Below are positions 1 through 6,706 of a stretch of 16,900 nt of DNA, one piece after another. The notes beneath the pieces were generated by a model. The model was not told where the DNA came from, did not search any database, and worked only from the letters and a program-made list of their open reading frames with translations. Each line of letters starts with the position of its first letter. Positions within the stretch are counted from its first letter, which is position 1. The stretch is from Dehalococcoidia bacterium (GTDB lineage Bacteria; Chloroflexota; Dehalococcoidia; Lucifugimonadales; Lucifugimonadaceae). Position numbers and translations under genes: made by a program. The stretch is from the NCBI GenBank assembly GCA_028278465.1, contig JANQEF010000262.1, positions 1 to 16,900 of the forward strand. The letters are read 5' to 3'.

Positions 1-1
1 G

Positions 2-457
2 CCGATGGACGAGCACTCGATCTCGTCGTATCGCTGGCTCGCAGAGAACCTCGACATCCCGGTGCTCGGCCCGGAGTACGCGGAAGGAAAGTTCCACACC
101 CGCGCCGAGTGGATCGCGGGCGGCGTGTGCGACATAGCGAGGACCGGCGTGATGGACGTCGGAGGCATCGGTCCGAGCATGAAGATCGCTCACCTCGCCG
201 AGAGCTTCAACATGGACGCCGAGATTCACGGCGGCGGCCCCGGGAACCTGGCGGTGCTCGGAGCGATCAGCAACGCGAGGTGGTACGAGCGCGGCCTGCT
301 GCACCCGTTCGTCGACTATGACCAGCCGCCGGAGTACCTGAACAGCATCATCGACGAGATGGATTCAGACGGAAACATCCACATGCCGACCACGCCGGGG
401 CTTGGGCAGGACATCAACTTCGACTGGATCGACGGCCACACGATGTCCGAGCACTAG
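2..457 (+). CDS. Enolase-superfamily enzyme (mandelate racemase/muconate lactonizing type), 3' part only
   Basis: Only the C-terminal part of the TIM barrel is visible; the reading frame runs off the left edge, so the N-terminal capping domain and the first metal ligands are missing. The visible part begins with P-M-D-E-H, which follows the EEP-type metal-ligand strand in this family. It continues with a GPE strand-end (a likely third metal ligand), VGGIGPSMKIAHLAE (a barrel strand and helix typical of the family), IHGGG (the late barrel histidine) and the C-terminal PGLGQDINFDW element that closes most dehydratase and racemase members. Family members abstract the proton alpha to a carboxylate using Mg2+, acting on sugar acids or similar substrates; the substrate cannot be told from this fragment. 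At the position five residues before the GG of VGGI, where mandelate racemase has Asp, there is Gly. The gene converges on the next one with a 27-bp gap. Confidence 0.88.
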   Translation, partial: PMDEHSISSYRWLAENLDIPVLGPEYAEGKFHTRAEWIAGGVCDIARTGVMDVGGIGPSMKIAHLAESFNMDAEIHGGGPGNLAVLGAISNARWYERGLLHPFVDYDQPPEYLNSIIDEMDSDGNIHMPTTPGLGQDINFDWIDGHTMSEH

Positions 458-484
458 AACGGCGTCGAAGCCAGGAGCAGGTGG

Positions 485-955
485 CTAGCCAAGGCTGTCG
501 AAGACCTTCTTCGCCTGCGCTTCCTTCTCGCCGACCATCACGGTGACGACAGAGCCGGGCGCGGCGTGCTCTTCGTGCGGATGGCTGAAACTGAACCGCG
601 GCGAGATCACGTTGACTGCGGCGGCAACGCCGATGGCGCCGATGATTGCTCCGATCAGGGCGGCGATGGTGGAGGCCTCTTCGTTCGCGCCGTCGTTGCC
701 CGCCCAGGAGATGGCGATCGAGAAGAAGAAGGCGCCGATACCGCCGATCACGCCGCCGGCCATCAGCCCTTCGATAGTGCGAGCCAGCATGTCCTCATTG
801 TCCGAAGCTGCCGGCTTCCTCTGCTGCCAGACCCTGATCTCACCTTCGAGAAAACCCGCCTGGCGCAGGCTATCGACCGCACTCTTCGCCTCGGCCTCCG
901 TGTCGAAGCGCCGCGAAACGGTCAGTCCCCATCCGGTGTTGGCCTGTTCAGTCAT
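485..955 (-). CDS. Small two-helix membrane protein with YflT/GSP17M-like stress domain
   Basis: A 156-residue protein of unknown function. The N-terminal part (about residues 9-43) has the pattern SRRFDTEAEAKSAVDSLRQ followed by GFLEGEIRVW, resembling the half-domain of general stress protein 17M/YflT. The C-terminal end (about 134-156: VVTVMV, then EKEAQAKKVFDSLG) looks like the matching second half. Two glycine-rich hydrophobic segments lie between them (about 64-84 and 94-117), with glycine-zipper spacing, so the two halves would both face one side of a membrane hairpin. The start is chosen because AAAGGAAGG (a strong Shine-Dalgarno) lies 8 bases upstream of the ATG. Overlapping plus-strand open frames lack such a site and a recognisable fold. 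A stress-related role is inferred only from the weak domain resemblance. Confidence 0.75.
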   Translation of the reverse strand: MTEQANTGWGLTVSRRFDTEAEAKSAVDSLRQAGFLEGEIRVWQQRKPAASDNEDMLARTIEGLMAGGVIGGIGAFFFSIAISWAGNDGANEEASTIAALIGAIIGAIGVAAAVNVISPRFSFSHPHEEHAAPGSVVTVMVGEKEAQAKKVFDSLG

Positions 956-1027
956 CTGGCTCGCCTTCCTTTGACCCCAGCCAGGGCATTGACGGTGCGG
1001 CTGGCTGGTCGATTTCCTGCCGAGAAG

Positions 1028-1055
1028 ATTAACTCACCCCTCTGCTAAACGTCAC
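1028..1055 (-). promoter_or_regulatory. Possible sigma70-type promoter for the YflT-like gene
   Basis: Read on the minus strand, GTGACG (1050-1055) and GTTAAT (1028-1033) are separated by 16 bases. Each matches four of six consensus positions, and they lie about 75 bp upstream of the start at 955. This is weak, pattern-only evidence. It sits in the 310-bp gene-free stretch 956-1265, which otherwise holds only the ilvE promoter and hairpins listed separately. Confidence 0.3.
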
Positions 1056-1139
1056 TGGCTTCTCGCGCTGCTGCGCCGTGGATTCAGTGTGCATTGGCCG
1101 TCGACGATTCCGGTGAGCGTCGTCACAAGAACCCGCCGG

Positions 1140-1167
1140 TTGTACGGCACGGTTCCAAACGTATAAT
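1140..1167 (+). promoter_or_regulatory. Likely ilvE promoter with perfect TATAAT
   Basis: A perfect -10 hexamer TATAAT (1162-1167) stands out in GC-rich DNA. A partial -35 (TTGTAC, 1140-1145) lies 16 bases upstream. Transcription would begin near 1174, giving a leader of about 90 nt before the ilvE ATG at 1266. The -10 is convincing, the -35 is not. Confidence 0.5.
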
Positions 1168-1188
1168 TGCTCGAACTGCTGCGAGCAA
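1167..1188 (+). repeat. Perfect inverted repeat at the presumed ilvE transcription start
   Basis: TTGCTCG (1167-1173) and CGAGCAA (1182-1188) form perfect 7-bp arms around an 8-base spacer, starting at the last base of the TATAAT box. This is the position expected of a repressor operator, or of a hairpin at the very 5' end of the transcript. Function is inferred from position only. Confidence 0.5.
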
Positions 1189-1206
1189 GCGGCAGATAGG
1201 ACGATC

Positions 1207-1225
1207 GCCCGCGAAGAGCGCGGGC
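1207..1225 (+). repeat. GC-rich hairpin in the ilvE leader
   Basis: GCCCGCG (1207-1213) pairs perfectly with CGCGGGC (1219-1225) around the loop AAGAG. No T-run follows, so it is not a standard terminator. It lies inside the presumed ilvE 5' leader, about 40 nt before the start codon. Confidence 0.5.
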
Positions 1226-1265
1226 GTGCTTGTGAGAGCGACATTCAGTTTCGGAGCATATTGCC

Positions 1266-2201
1266 ATGACGCCAGACACATACGCGTTCCTGGGCGGGAA
1301 GCAGGTCCCACTCGCGGATGCGAAGGTAGGCGTCATGACCCATGCCCTTCACTACGGGACGGCCGTATTCGAGGGGATAAGGGGCAACTGGAACGAAGAT
1401 CACGGCAAGATGTACGTGTTCCGGTTGCGCGAGCACTACGAGCGTCTGCTTCGCGGCTGCCGGATGCTGCGAATAGAGCTTCCTTACGGCATCGATGAGC
1501 TCTGCAAGATCACGACAGACCTGATCGAGCGCAACGGCTTCCGGGAGGATGTCTACATACGGCCGCTCGCTTTCAAGGGCGAGGAGGCGGTCGCAAACCT
1601 CAAGCTGAACGAGCTCGACGACGAGTTCACGCTGGTCGTGCTGCCGTTCGGAAACTACATCGAGAACGAGCGGCCGATCCGCTGCCAGACCTCGTCATGG
1701 CGCAGGCCCGAGGACTCGATCATGCCGACCGGCGTGAAGATCACAGGCCTCTACACCACGAGCATCCTGGCGAAGACCGAAGCGGTGACCGCGGGTTACG
1801 ACGAGGCGGTTCTGCTCAACTGGGACGGTACGGTTTCCGAGGGCAGCGGTGAGAACCTGTTCATGATCTCGGACGGGCGAATTTCGACGCCGTCCGAGAC
1901 TGACAACTGCCTTCTCGGGATAACCCGTGACTCGGTGATCGAACTGGCTTCCCGCGAGCTCGGCATGGAGGTTGTGGAGCGCAGGATCCACCGAAGCGAA
2001 CTGTATCTCGCGGACGAGGTTTTCCTGACCGGGACGGCGGCGCACATCACACCGATGGGCGAGCTGGACAACCGCAAGATCGGTGACGGCGAGATGGGAC
2101 CCGTCACGAAGAAGCTGCAGGACCTGTACTTCGCAACGGTGAAGGGCGACAACCCCGACTACGCCGAGTGGTGCACGCCCGTCGTGCCCGGCGGTGGCTA
2201 G
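1266..2201 (+). CDS. ilvE: Branched-chain amino acid aminotransferase
   Basis: A PLP-dependent class IV (fold type IV) aminotransferase that interconverts valine, leucine and isoleucine with their 2-oxo acids using glutamate/2-oxoglutarate, in the cytoplasm. The 311-residue length matches the family. Visible motifs are HYGTAVFEGIR (29-39) near the N-terminus, the PLP lysine K158 in GVKITGLY (the counterpart of K159 of the E. coli enzyme), the SEGSGENLF phosphate-binding signature (191-199), LGITRD (217-222) and LADEVFLTGTAAHITP (248-263). The start ATG has GGAG nine bases upstream. The gene stands alone behind its own promoter, divergent from the preceding small membrane protein. D-alanine aminotransferase or aminodeoxychorismate lyase are alternatives in this fold, but the GTAAHITP and C-terminal GPVTKK elements favour IlvE. 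Confidence 0.95.
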   Translation: MTPDTYAFLGGKQVPLADAKVGVMTHALHYGTAVFEGIRGNWNEDHGKMYVFRLREHYERLLRGCRMLRIELPYGIDELCKITTDLIERNGFREDVYIRPLAFKGEEAVANLKLNELDDEFTLVVLPFGNYIENERPIRCQTSSWRRPEDSIMPTGVKITGLYTTSILAKTEAVTAGYDEAVLLNWDGTVSEGSGENLFMISDGRISTPSETDNCLLGITRDSVIELASRELGMEVVERRIHRSELYLADEVFLTGTAAHITPMGELDNRKIGDGEMGPVTKKLQDLYFATVKGDNPDYAEWCTPVVPGGG

Positions 2202-2361
2202 TCGCCTTACGTCTTAACCTGTACCCGAGACTATTTATGAGATGGCTGTCGCCTGCCACCCTTGTGTTGCGCGGCGGAGAACGCGGCTCCTGCCGGGCGG
2301 CTCGCAGTGATCTTCATCCCAGCTTTTCAGAGCCGACGACCACTTCGCTACTGACGTCGAA

Positions 2362-2997
2362 TTGACCCCAGATCCATCAGAAGTCCAGGCGCTGTTCGCC
2401 CGCCACTACTTCCTGTTCGCCGCGCTCGCCACACTCGGCGCGCTGCAGATCGCTGTGTCGATGGGCGGTTTTCGGGGCATGTGGTTGCTGCCGGGAAGGC
2501 TGATTACGCGATTCGCGGGAATTGCGCTGATAGTCGCGGGCGCTGCGCTGTTCTTCCTGATGCCGCTGTGGGTCGACGGTCCGTGGGCCGCAGGCTCGGT
2601 TGAGGCCGACTCGTCCACGAGACTGTGGGGCAAGGCTGACTGGGGTGACCTGGGAGCGGCGCGAAACGTCAACGACATAGATGGGGGCTTGTCAGGAACG
2701 GGGCAGGCGACCTGGTTTCCGCTGTCCGCGGTGATTGCGGTCGTCCTTTCGATCGCCGCCGGTACCGTTAACCGAAGGCTGTTCCCGATGCGAATGGCCG
2801 AAGAGGCCGCGGCCACGGAAGCTGCAGACGCGGACATAGACGGCATCGATCTGCTGGTCACTCACTCGTACCGGTCGGCGCTGTCGAGGTCGTGGCAGAG
2901 GTTCCGGCGCGACCTGCGCGCAGACGCTGGCGCACTGCTGAGCGCTTCCGACCGCTGGAGCGTCTCTGTGTGGGCCTGGAGGCGGTGGCGCAGTTGA
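2362..2997 (+). CDS. Unknown three-helix membrane protein
   Basis: I do not recognise this 211-residue protein. Hydrophobic segments lie at about residues 15-34, 48-71 and 118-136. The region between the second and third (72-117) is hydrophilic and would sit outside or inside as one loop. The C-terminus (about 145-211) is first acidic and alanine-rich, then very rich in Arg and Trp. The TTG start is the first possible start after the in-frame stop at 2308-2310, and it has no clear Shine-Dalgarno, so the start is uncertain. The 3' end overlaps the start region of the PAP2-fold gene, which suggests the two are co-translated. The 160-bp gap after ilvE holds only a weak TATTTAT element and no clear terminator. 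Confidence 0.6.
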   Translation: MTPDPSEVQALFARHYFLFAALATLGALQIAVSMGGFRGMWLLPGRLITRFAGIALIVAGAALFFLMPLWVDGPWAAGSVEADSSTRLWGKADWGDLGAARNVNDIDGGLSGTGQATWFPLSAVIAVVLSIAAGTVNRRLFPMRMAEEAAATEAADADIDGIDLLVTHSYRSALSRSWQRFRRDLRADAGALLSASDRWSVSVWAWRRWRS

Positions 2998-3578
2998 ACC
3001 CGATCGATCGAGAACTGGTCATCTGGCTGAACGGGCTCTCAGGCAACGTGGCCCTGATCGATGACCTCGCCCGCGTCATCGCCACCGACTACCTCATGCC
3101 GCTTGTGTTCTCGCTCTCGATGTTCGGCATGTGGTTCGCGGTCCGCAACGCGGCCGAGCGAGCCAAGGCGCAGTACTGGGTGCTGGTCGGCATCAGCTCG
3201 ATCGGGCTATCGAACGTCGCCGTGGTGATACTCAACGTGCTGTGGAGCAGGACTCGGCCGTACGTCGAGCTAGACGAGATCGAGCTCCTCTTCTACCGGG
3301 CGACAGACCCGTCGTTCCCCGCCAACCCCGTGGCGATCGGCTTCGCGGCGGGCTCGGCTGCGTGGGTGGTCAACCGGAAGTACGGCTACTGGCTGTTCGC
3401 TGCGGGGCTTGTCTACGGCATCTCGCGGGTCTACGCCGGCGTCTTCTATCCGACCGACGTGATCGGCGGCGCTGCGGTGGGCATCCTCGTCACCTGGGGA
3501 ACGAGCTACCTGCACAGGCTGTTCCAGCCGATCACGAACCTCTTCATCAGGCTGGTGCGCGGGATGGCGCTCGGCTAA
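2970..3578 (+). CDS. PAP2-fold membrane protein lacking catalytic residues
   Basis: A six-helix-type membrane protein with the layout of PAP2/BcrC-like phosphatases, which dephosphorylate undecaprenyl diphosphate or other lipid phosphates. The fold is shown by the N-terminal IDRELVIWLNGLSGN segment, RTRPY (94-98), DPSFPANP (113-120) and SRVYAGVFYPTD (152-163) followed by GGAAVGILV. Compared with the canonical KX6RP...PSGH...SRX5HX3D signature, Lys is Asn (N89), PSGH reads PANP, and the nucleophilic His is Phe (F159). R96, P97, S152, R153 and D163 remain. It may therefore bind a lipid phosphate without cleaving it. The start is uncertain: GTG 2970 has GGAG nine bases upstream, TTG 2994 has GGAGG and overlaps the previous stop, and GTG 2892 is also open. 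It overlaps the preceding gene by 28 bp from GTG 2970. Its TAA overlaps the TAG of the convergent PHP gene. Confidence 0.8.
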   Translation: MGLEAVAQLNPIDRELVIWLNGLSGNVALIDDLARVIATDYLMPLVFSLSMFGMWFAVRNAAERAKAQYWVLVGISSIGLSNVAVVILNVLWSRTRPYVELDEIELLFYRATDPSFPANPVAIGFAAGSAAWVVNRKYGYWLFAAGLVYGISRVYAGVFYPTDVIGGAAVGILVTWGTSYLHRLFQPITNLFIRLVRGMALG

Positions 3579-4390
3579 CTTCGACCACGGATCAGGCCCA
3601 GCGGCAGGAACCGTGTCCACGACGCGGCCGGCTCGGGGCTCTCAGATTCCGCTTCCGGCGAATGACCCTGCAGGATCATGCGGGGCTGCAGATCGAGCAG
3701 ACGACGCGCCGTCGCCTCGTCGGTAGCCCTTTCGACCCACCGGTGCGCCCTTCGCAGTCCGGGCGGTCTTACGCCTTCGAGCGCGTGCATGTCGGAAACC
3801 ACGGCGTGAACAATTTGCTGCTGGATCATCCTCAGCCCGGCGCGCTGCGCTTCCTTGCCGAACGCTCCTGTGACGCTTCCCGATGTGACGACGAACAGCG
3901 CTCCGTCCTCGATCAGCTCCCGCATCCGGCCCGAGTCACGACGCAGCACCTCGTTGCGCTCTGGGCGGCACAGGATCGGCACGAGCCGCTTCATCCGCAG
4001 GCGGGCGATCACGTCCGCCATGAATGGAGGCACCGTGGTGAAGGGTGTCGAGAGCAGCACGAACCGTGAACCGTCGATGGTCAGCGGGTTGCCCGGTTCG
4101 ACGCGGTCCGGCAGGTCGGGAGTTATCCGGTTCTCCATGCCGTGGAGGACACGAGCCTGGGGTGCGCCTGCCGCTGCCTCGCGCCGCAGCCGGGAGTTCA
4201 GGTCGGCGACCAGTTGGCGCACCTCGCCCACGTCCGAGTTGAGATCGATGTCGTGCAGGTGCGGCGCTGACACCAGCGTGGCTGTTCCTTCGAGCGCCGC
4301 CGCCTGGGCCATCTTGACGCTCTGGTCCATGCTCGCCGGGCCGTCGTCGACCCCGGGGACTATGTGGGCGAGCAGGTCGGTGAATTGCAT
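3575..4390 (-). CDS. CpsB/YwqE-like PHP-domain protein with altered metal site
   Basis: 271 residues with the full layout of the CpsB/YwqE/Wzb-like PHP family, which are Mn-dependent tyrosine phosphatases controlling capsule or exopolysaccharide synthesis. Visible are HIVPGVDDGP (9-18), SAPH (41-44), GMENRI (84-89), RPERN (142-146), GALFVVTSGSVTGAFGK (163-179) and SDMH (199-202). Retained probable ligands are H9, D15 or D16, H44, E86, D200 and H202. Two conserved ligands are changed: the first His of the usual HxH is L7, and the His of HPERN is R142. Each is one base away from His. The C-terminus (about 244-271) is a divergent Pro/Glu-rich extension. It starts 7 bp after the PIG-L gene ends, so the two form an operon. 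There is no good ribosome site, consistent with coupling. Phosphatase activity is doubtful. Confidence 0.82.
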   Translation of the reverse strand: MQFTDLLAHIVPGVDDGPASMDQSVKMAQAAALEGTATLVSAPHLHDIDLNSDVGEVRQLVADLNSRLRREAAAGAPQARVLHGMENRITPDLPDRVEPGNPLTIDGSRFVLLSTPFTTVPPFMADVIARLRMKRLVPILCRPERNEVLRRDSGRMRELIEDGALFVVTSGSVTGAFGKEAQRAGLRMIQQQIVHAVVSDMHALEGVRPPGLRRAHRWVERATDEATARRLLDLQPRMILQGHSPEAESESPEPAASWTRFLPLGLIRGRS

Positions 4391-4397
4391 CTGGTGG

Positions 4398-5150
4398 TCA
4401 CTGCCTGGCGGTCAGCCTGCGGAACCGCTCTGCGAACTCGAAGTCGAAACCTTCGGCGGCCTCTCTGGCGCGATTCCTGAGCCGGCTGGCAGCGTCGGTG
4501 TTGGTCGCCAGCCCGCCAACCTGGCTTTCGTGCTTGAACAGCGCCTCAACCTTCGTCTCGAGCGTGTCGCTCACGTCGACGATCACGTTCGGCTGGTCTG
4601 TGCCCCACATGAACAGGTGCTTCACCTTCCACGGCTCCAGGCCCTCTTTCTCGACCTGGTCCGGGAAGTGCAGGTGGTCGCGAGCGTACGGGTAGATGGC
4701 GTCCCTGGCAGTGATGCCAACCGCCCTGTGGTCACGGTGGTTGAACCCTGCGTAACGGTCGGGGTCGTGGGCGAACACGACATCAGGCCGGTGCGTGCGG
4801 ATCAGCCTCACCAGCTCTTCCAGGAAGACGCGGTCAGGGTCGAGCCAGCCGTCCGCGTGGTCGAGCACCTCGATGGCCTTCACTCCAACCACTTCGGCGG
4901 CGGCGATCTGCTCTGCGGCCCGAATCGGCACGATCGCCTCGGAGGTCATCGACCTGTCGTTGCTCCCGCTCGAGCCGCTGGTCGACTGGACGTAGACCAC
5001 CTCGCATCCCGCCTTCGTCCACTTCGCCACCGTCGCGCCCGTGCCGATCTCGGCATCGTCCGGATGGGCAAAGATCACCATCGCTCGTTCGGGGATTTCG
5101 CTGACAATCTCCAGGCTTGCTGTGGCGGACGGGTCGGGTTGCTGAGTCAT
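4398..5150 (-). CDS. PIG-L/LmbE family deacetylase
   Basis: A 250-residue zinc-dependent N-acetyl-sugar deacetylase of the PIG-L/LmbE family (relatives include MshB, BshB and GlcNAc-PI deacetylase). The zinc-site motif AHPDDAEIG is at 28-36 (H29, catalytic D31, D32), the second motif HRDH at 138-141 supplies the third ligand (H141), and RAAEQIAAAEVVGV (77-90) is the typical family helix. All key residues are present, so it should be active. The substrate is unknown; GlcNAc-containing glycolipids or glycosides are usual. The ATG at 5150 is chosen because AGGAG lies just upstream (spacing 4) and because residues encoded further upstream look non-coding. It is the first gene of a minus-strand pair with the CpsB-like PHP gene and divergent from glyA. 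The 153-bp gap to glyA shows no convincing promoter. Confidence 0.9.
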   Translation of the reverse strand: MTQQPDPSATASLEIVSEIPERAMVIFAHPDDAEIGTGATVAKWTKAGCEVVYVQSTSGSSGSNDRSMTSEAIVPIRAAEQIAAAEVVGVKAIEVLDHADGWLDPDRVFLEELVRLIRTHRPDVVFAHDPDRYAGFNHRDHRAVGITARDAIYPYARDHLHFPDQVEKEGLEPWKVKHLFMWGTDQPNVIVDVSDTLETKVEALFKHESQVGGLATNTDAASRLRNRAREAAEGFDFEFAERFRRLTARQ

Positions 5151-5303
5151 CGGTCTCCTGGGTTGAAGCAGGTTGCGTTGCTGGTTGGAATGCTGAGGAT
5201 AGAGTACCTGCTCACCGTGACCGGGGAGCCGAGACATCCGCCGCCTCGCGGACCGATACACTTGTCCGGCTCGCCTTTCTCACAACCCGCAGCGGAGCGT
5301 GAA

Positions 5304-6569
5304 ATGTCCGTCTCGTCAGATCAGAAGGTGCTGTCGGCAGTGGACCCGGACATCGCGAAGGTGGTCGGCGACGAGGAGCGCCGGCTGCGGGAAAACATCG
5401 TCCTGATCGCCTCTGAGAACTACGCCAGCGCTGCGGTACTCTCCGCCACCGGCTCCGTGCTCACCAATAAGTACGCCGAGGGCTACCCGGGCCGCCGCTA
5501 CTACGCCGGCACCGAGAATGTGGACGTCGCCGAGACGATCGCGATCGATCGGGCGAAGGAGCTGTTCGGCGCCGAGCATGTCAACGTTCAGCCGCACAGC
5601 GGCTCGCAGGCCAACATGGCGGCCTACTTCTCCGTCCTCAAGCCGGGCGACCGCGTGCTGGGCATGTCGCTTGACCACGGAGGTCACCTGACGCACGGCT
5701 CGCCGGTCAACTTCTCCGGCAAGCTTTTCGAGTTCGGCCACTACGGTGTGGATATCGAGAGCGAGCAGCTCGACTACGACGCGGTGGCGAAGGTTGCCGA
5801 GGAGTTCAGGCCGAAGCTGATCGTCTGCGGATACACCGCGTATCCGCGGACCATCGACTTCGCAAGGTTCCGCGAGATCGCAGACAGTGTCGACGCCTAC
5901 CTGCTGGCAGACATGGCGCACATCGCCGGCCTGATCGCAGGCGGCGCGCATCCGTCACCGGTCGGACACGCGCAGATCGTCACCAGCACGACGCACAAGA
6001 CTCTACGCGGCCCGCGCGGCGCCATGGCGCTGACGACTGCCGACCTGGCCCGCAAGTACAACTCGGCGGTCTTCCCGAACATGCAAGGCGGACCGATGAT
6101 GCACTCGATCGCGGCGAAGGCGGTGGCGTTCCGCGAGGCGGCGCAGCCTGAGTTCAAGGAGTACGCGTCGGCCATAGTGCAGAACGCGCAGTCGCTTTCG
6201 GGCGCGCTCGCGGCGGGCGGGCTCCGCATCGTCTCTGGCGGGACCGACAACCACCTGATGCTGGTAGATGTCCGTCCGACCGGCCTGACCGGCAAGGAGG
6301 CGGAAGCTGCGCTTCACGTGGCCGGGATCGTCGCCAACAAGAACACGATTCCCGACGACCCGCAGCCGCCGATGGTCACGAGCGGTGTGAGGATCGGAAC
6401 ACCGGCCGTCACGTCGCGCAGGATGGATACCTCGGATATGGAAACGGTCGCCGGGTTCATCCTCGACGCAGTGAAATCAGCCGGGGACGACTCGGCGCTG
6501 GCGTCCATCAAGACAGCCGTCGCGAAGTTCGCCTCGCAGTTCCAAGTGCCGGGATTGGACGACGCGTAG
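5304..6569 (+). CDS. glyA: Serine hydroxymethyltransferase
   Basis: A PLP enzyme that converts serine and tetrahydrofolate to glycine and 5,10-methylene-THF, the main source of one-carbon units, in the cytoplasm. 421 residues, the usual length. It shows ENIVLIASENYAS (30-42), TNKYAEGYPGRRYYAGT (54-70), QPHSGSQANMA (96-106), LADMAHIAGLIAGG (201-214), the PLP-lysine motif THKTLRGPRG (230-239, K232) and near the end SGVRIGTPAVTSR. The start ATG 5304 has GGAG six bases upstream and matches the normal family N-terminus. The frame stays open far upstream, but that stretch is antisense to the PIG-L and PHP genes and is not part of the protein. All expected catalytic residues are present. It is followed by 137 bp before rpsF, which has its own promoter. 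Confidence 0.97.
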   Translation: MSVSSDQKVLSAVDPDIAKVVGDEERRLRENIVLIASENYASAAVLSATGSVLTNKYAEGYPGRRYYAGTENVDVAETIAIDRAKELFGAEHVNVQPHSGSQANMAAYFSVLKPGDRVLGMSLDHGGHLTHGSPVNFSGKLFEFGHYGVDIESEQLDYDAVAKVAEEFRPKLIVCGYTAYPRTIDFARFREIADSVDAYLLADMAHIAGLIAGGAHPSPVGHAQIVTSTTHKTLRGPRGAMALTTADLARKYNSAVFPNMQGGPMMHSIAAKAVAFREAAQPEFKEYASAIVQNAQSLSGALAAGGLRIVSGGTDNHLMLVDVRPTGLTGKEAEAALHVAGIVANKNTIPDDPQPPMVTSGVRIGTPAVTSRRMDTSDMETVAGFILDAVKSAGDDSALASIKTAVAKFASQFQVPGLDDA

Positions 6570-6632
6570 GCAGCGGATCTCTGCAACTGCTTTCCAACGT
6601 GATCACAGACCGTGATTTCCAGTATCGGTGCG

Positions 6633-6641
6633 TGCTATACT
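6633..6641 (+). promoter_or_regulatory. Extended -10 promoter for rpsF-ssb-rpsR
   Basis: TGC followed by TATACT (6636-6641) makes an extended -10 element (TGn-TATAAT type). No good -35 is present at the right distance, which fits an extended -10 promoter. Transcription would start near 6648, giving a leader of about 60 nt before the rpsF start at 6707. Confidence 0.5.
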
Positions 6642-6652
6642 TTTGCGGTTCT

Positions 6653-6667
6653 GCCACTGCGCGTGGC
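6653..6667 (+). repeat. Hairpin in the rpsF leader
   Basis: GCCAC (6653-6657) pairs with GTGGC (6663-6667) around TGCGC, extended by one T-G pair. An ACCG element follows at 6701-6704, just before the start codon. rpsF leaders in many bacteria bind the S6:S18 complex through a hairpin and a CCG-containing bulge; whether this leader does so cannot be settled by eye. Confidence 0.35.
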
Positions 6668-6706
6668 GAAGGCGTTTCTGTTCTCACAATTTCCTGGTAA
6701 ACCGAT

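Noticed and set aside
543..1048. Plus-strand open frames opposite the small membrane protein
   Set aside because: No ribosome site or family pattern; the minus-strand reading has a strong Shine-Dalgarno, paired half-domains and two membrane helices.
2202..2361. Gap between ilvE and the unknown membrane protein as a site for a small RNA, terminator or promoter
   Set aside because: Only a TATTTAT element without a properly spaced -35 and short imperfect pairings were seen.
3855..5303. An open frame running in phase into glyA that would extend it to about 900 residues
   Set aside because: The stretch is antisense to the PIG-L and PHP genes, its translation is low in recognisable structure, and the ATG at 5304 has a ribosome site and the normal family N-terminus.
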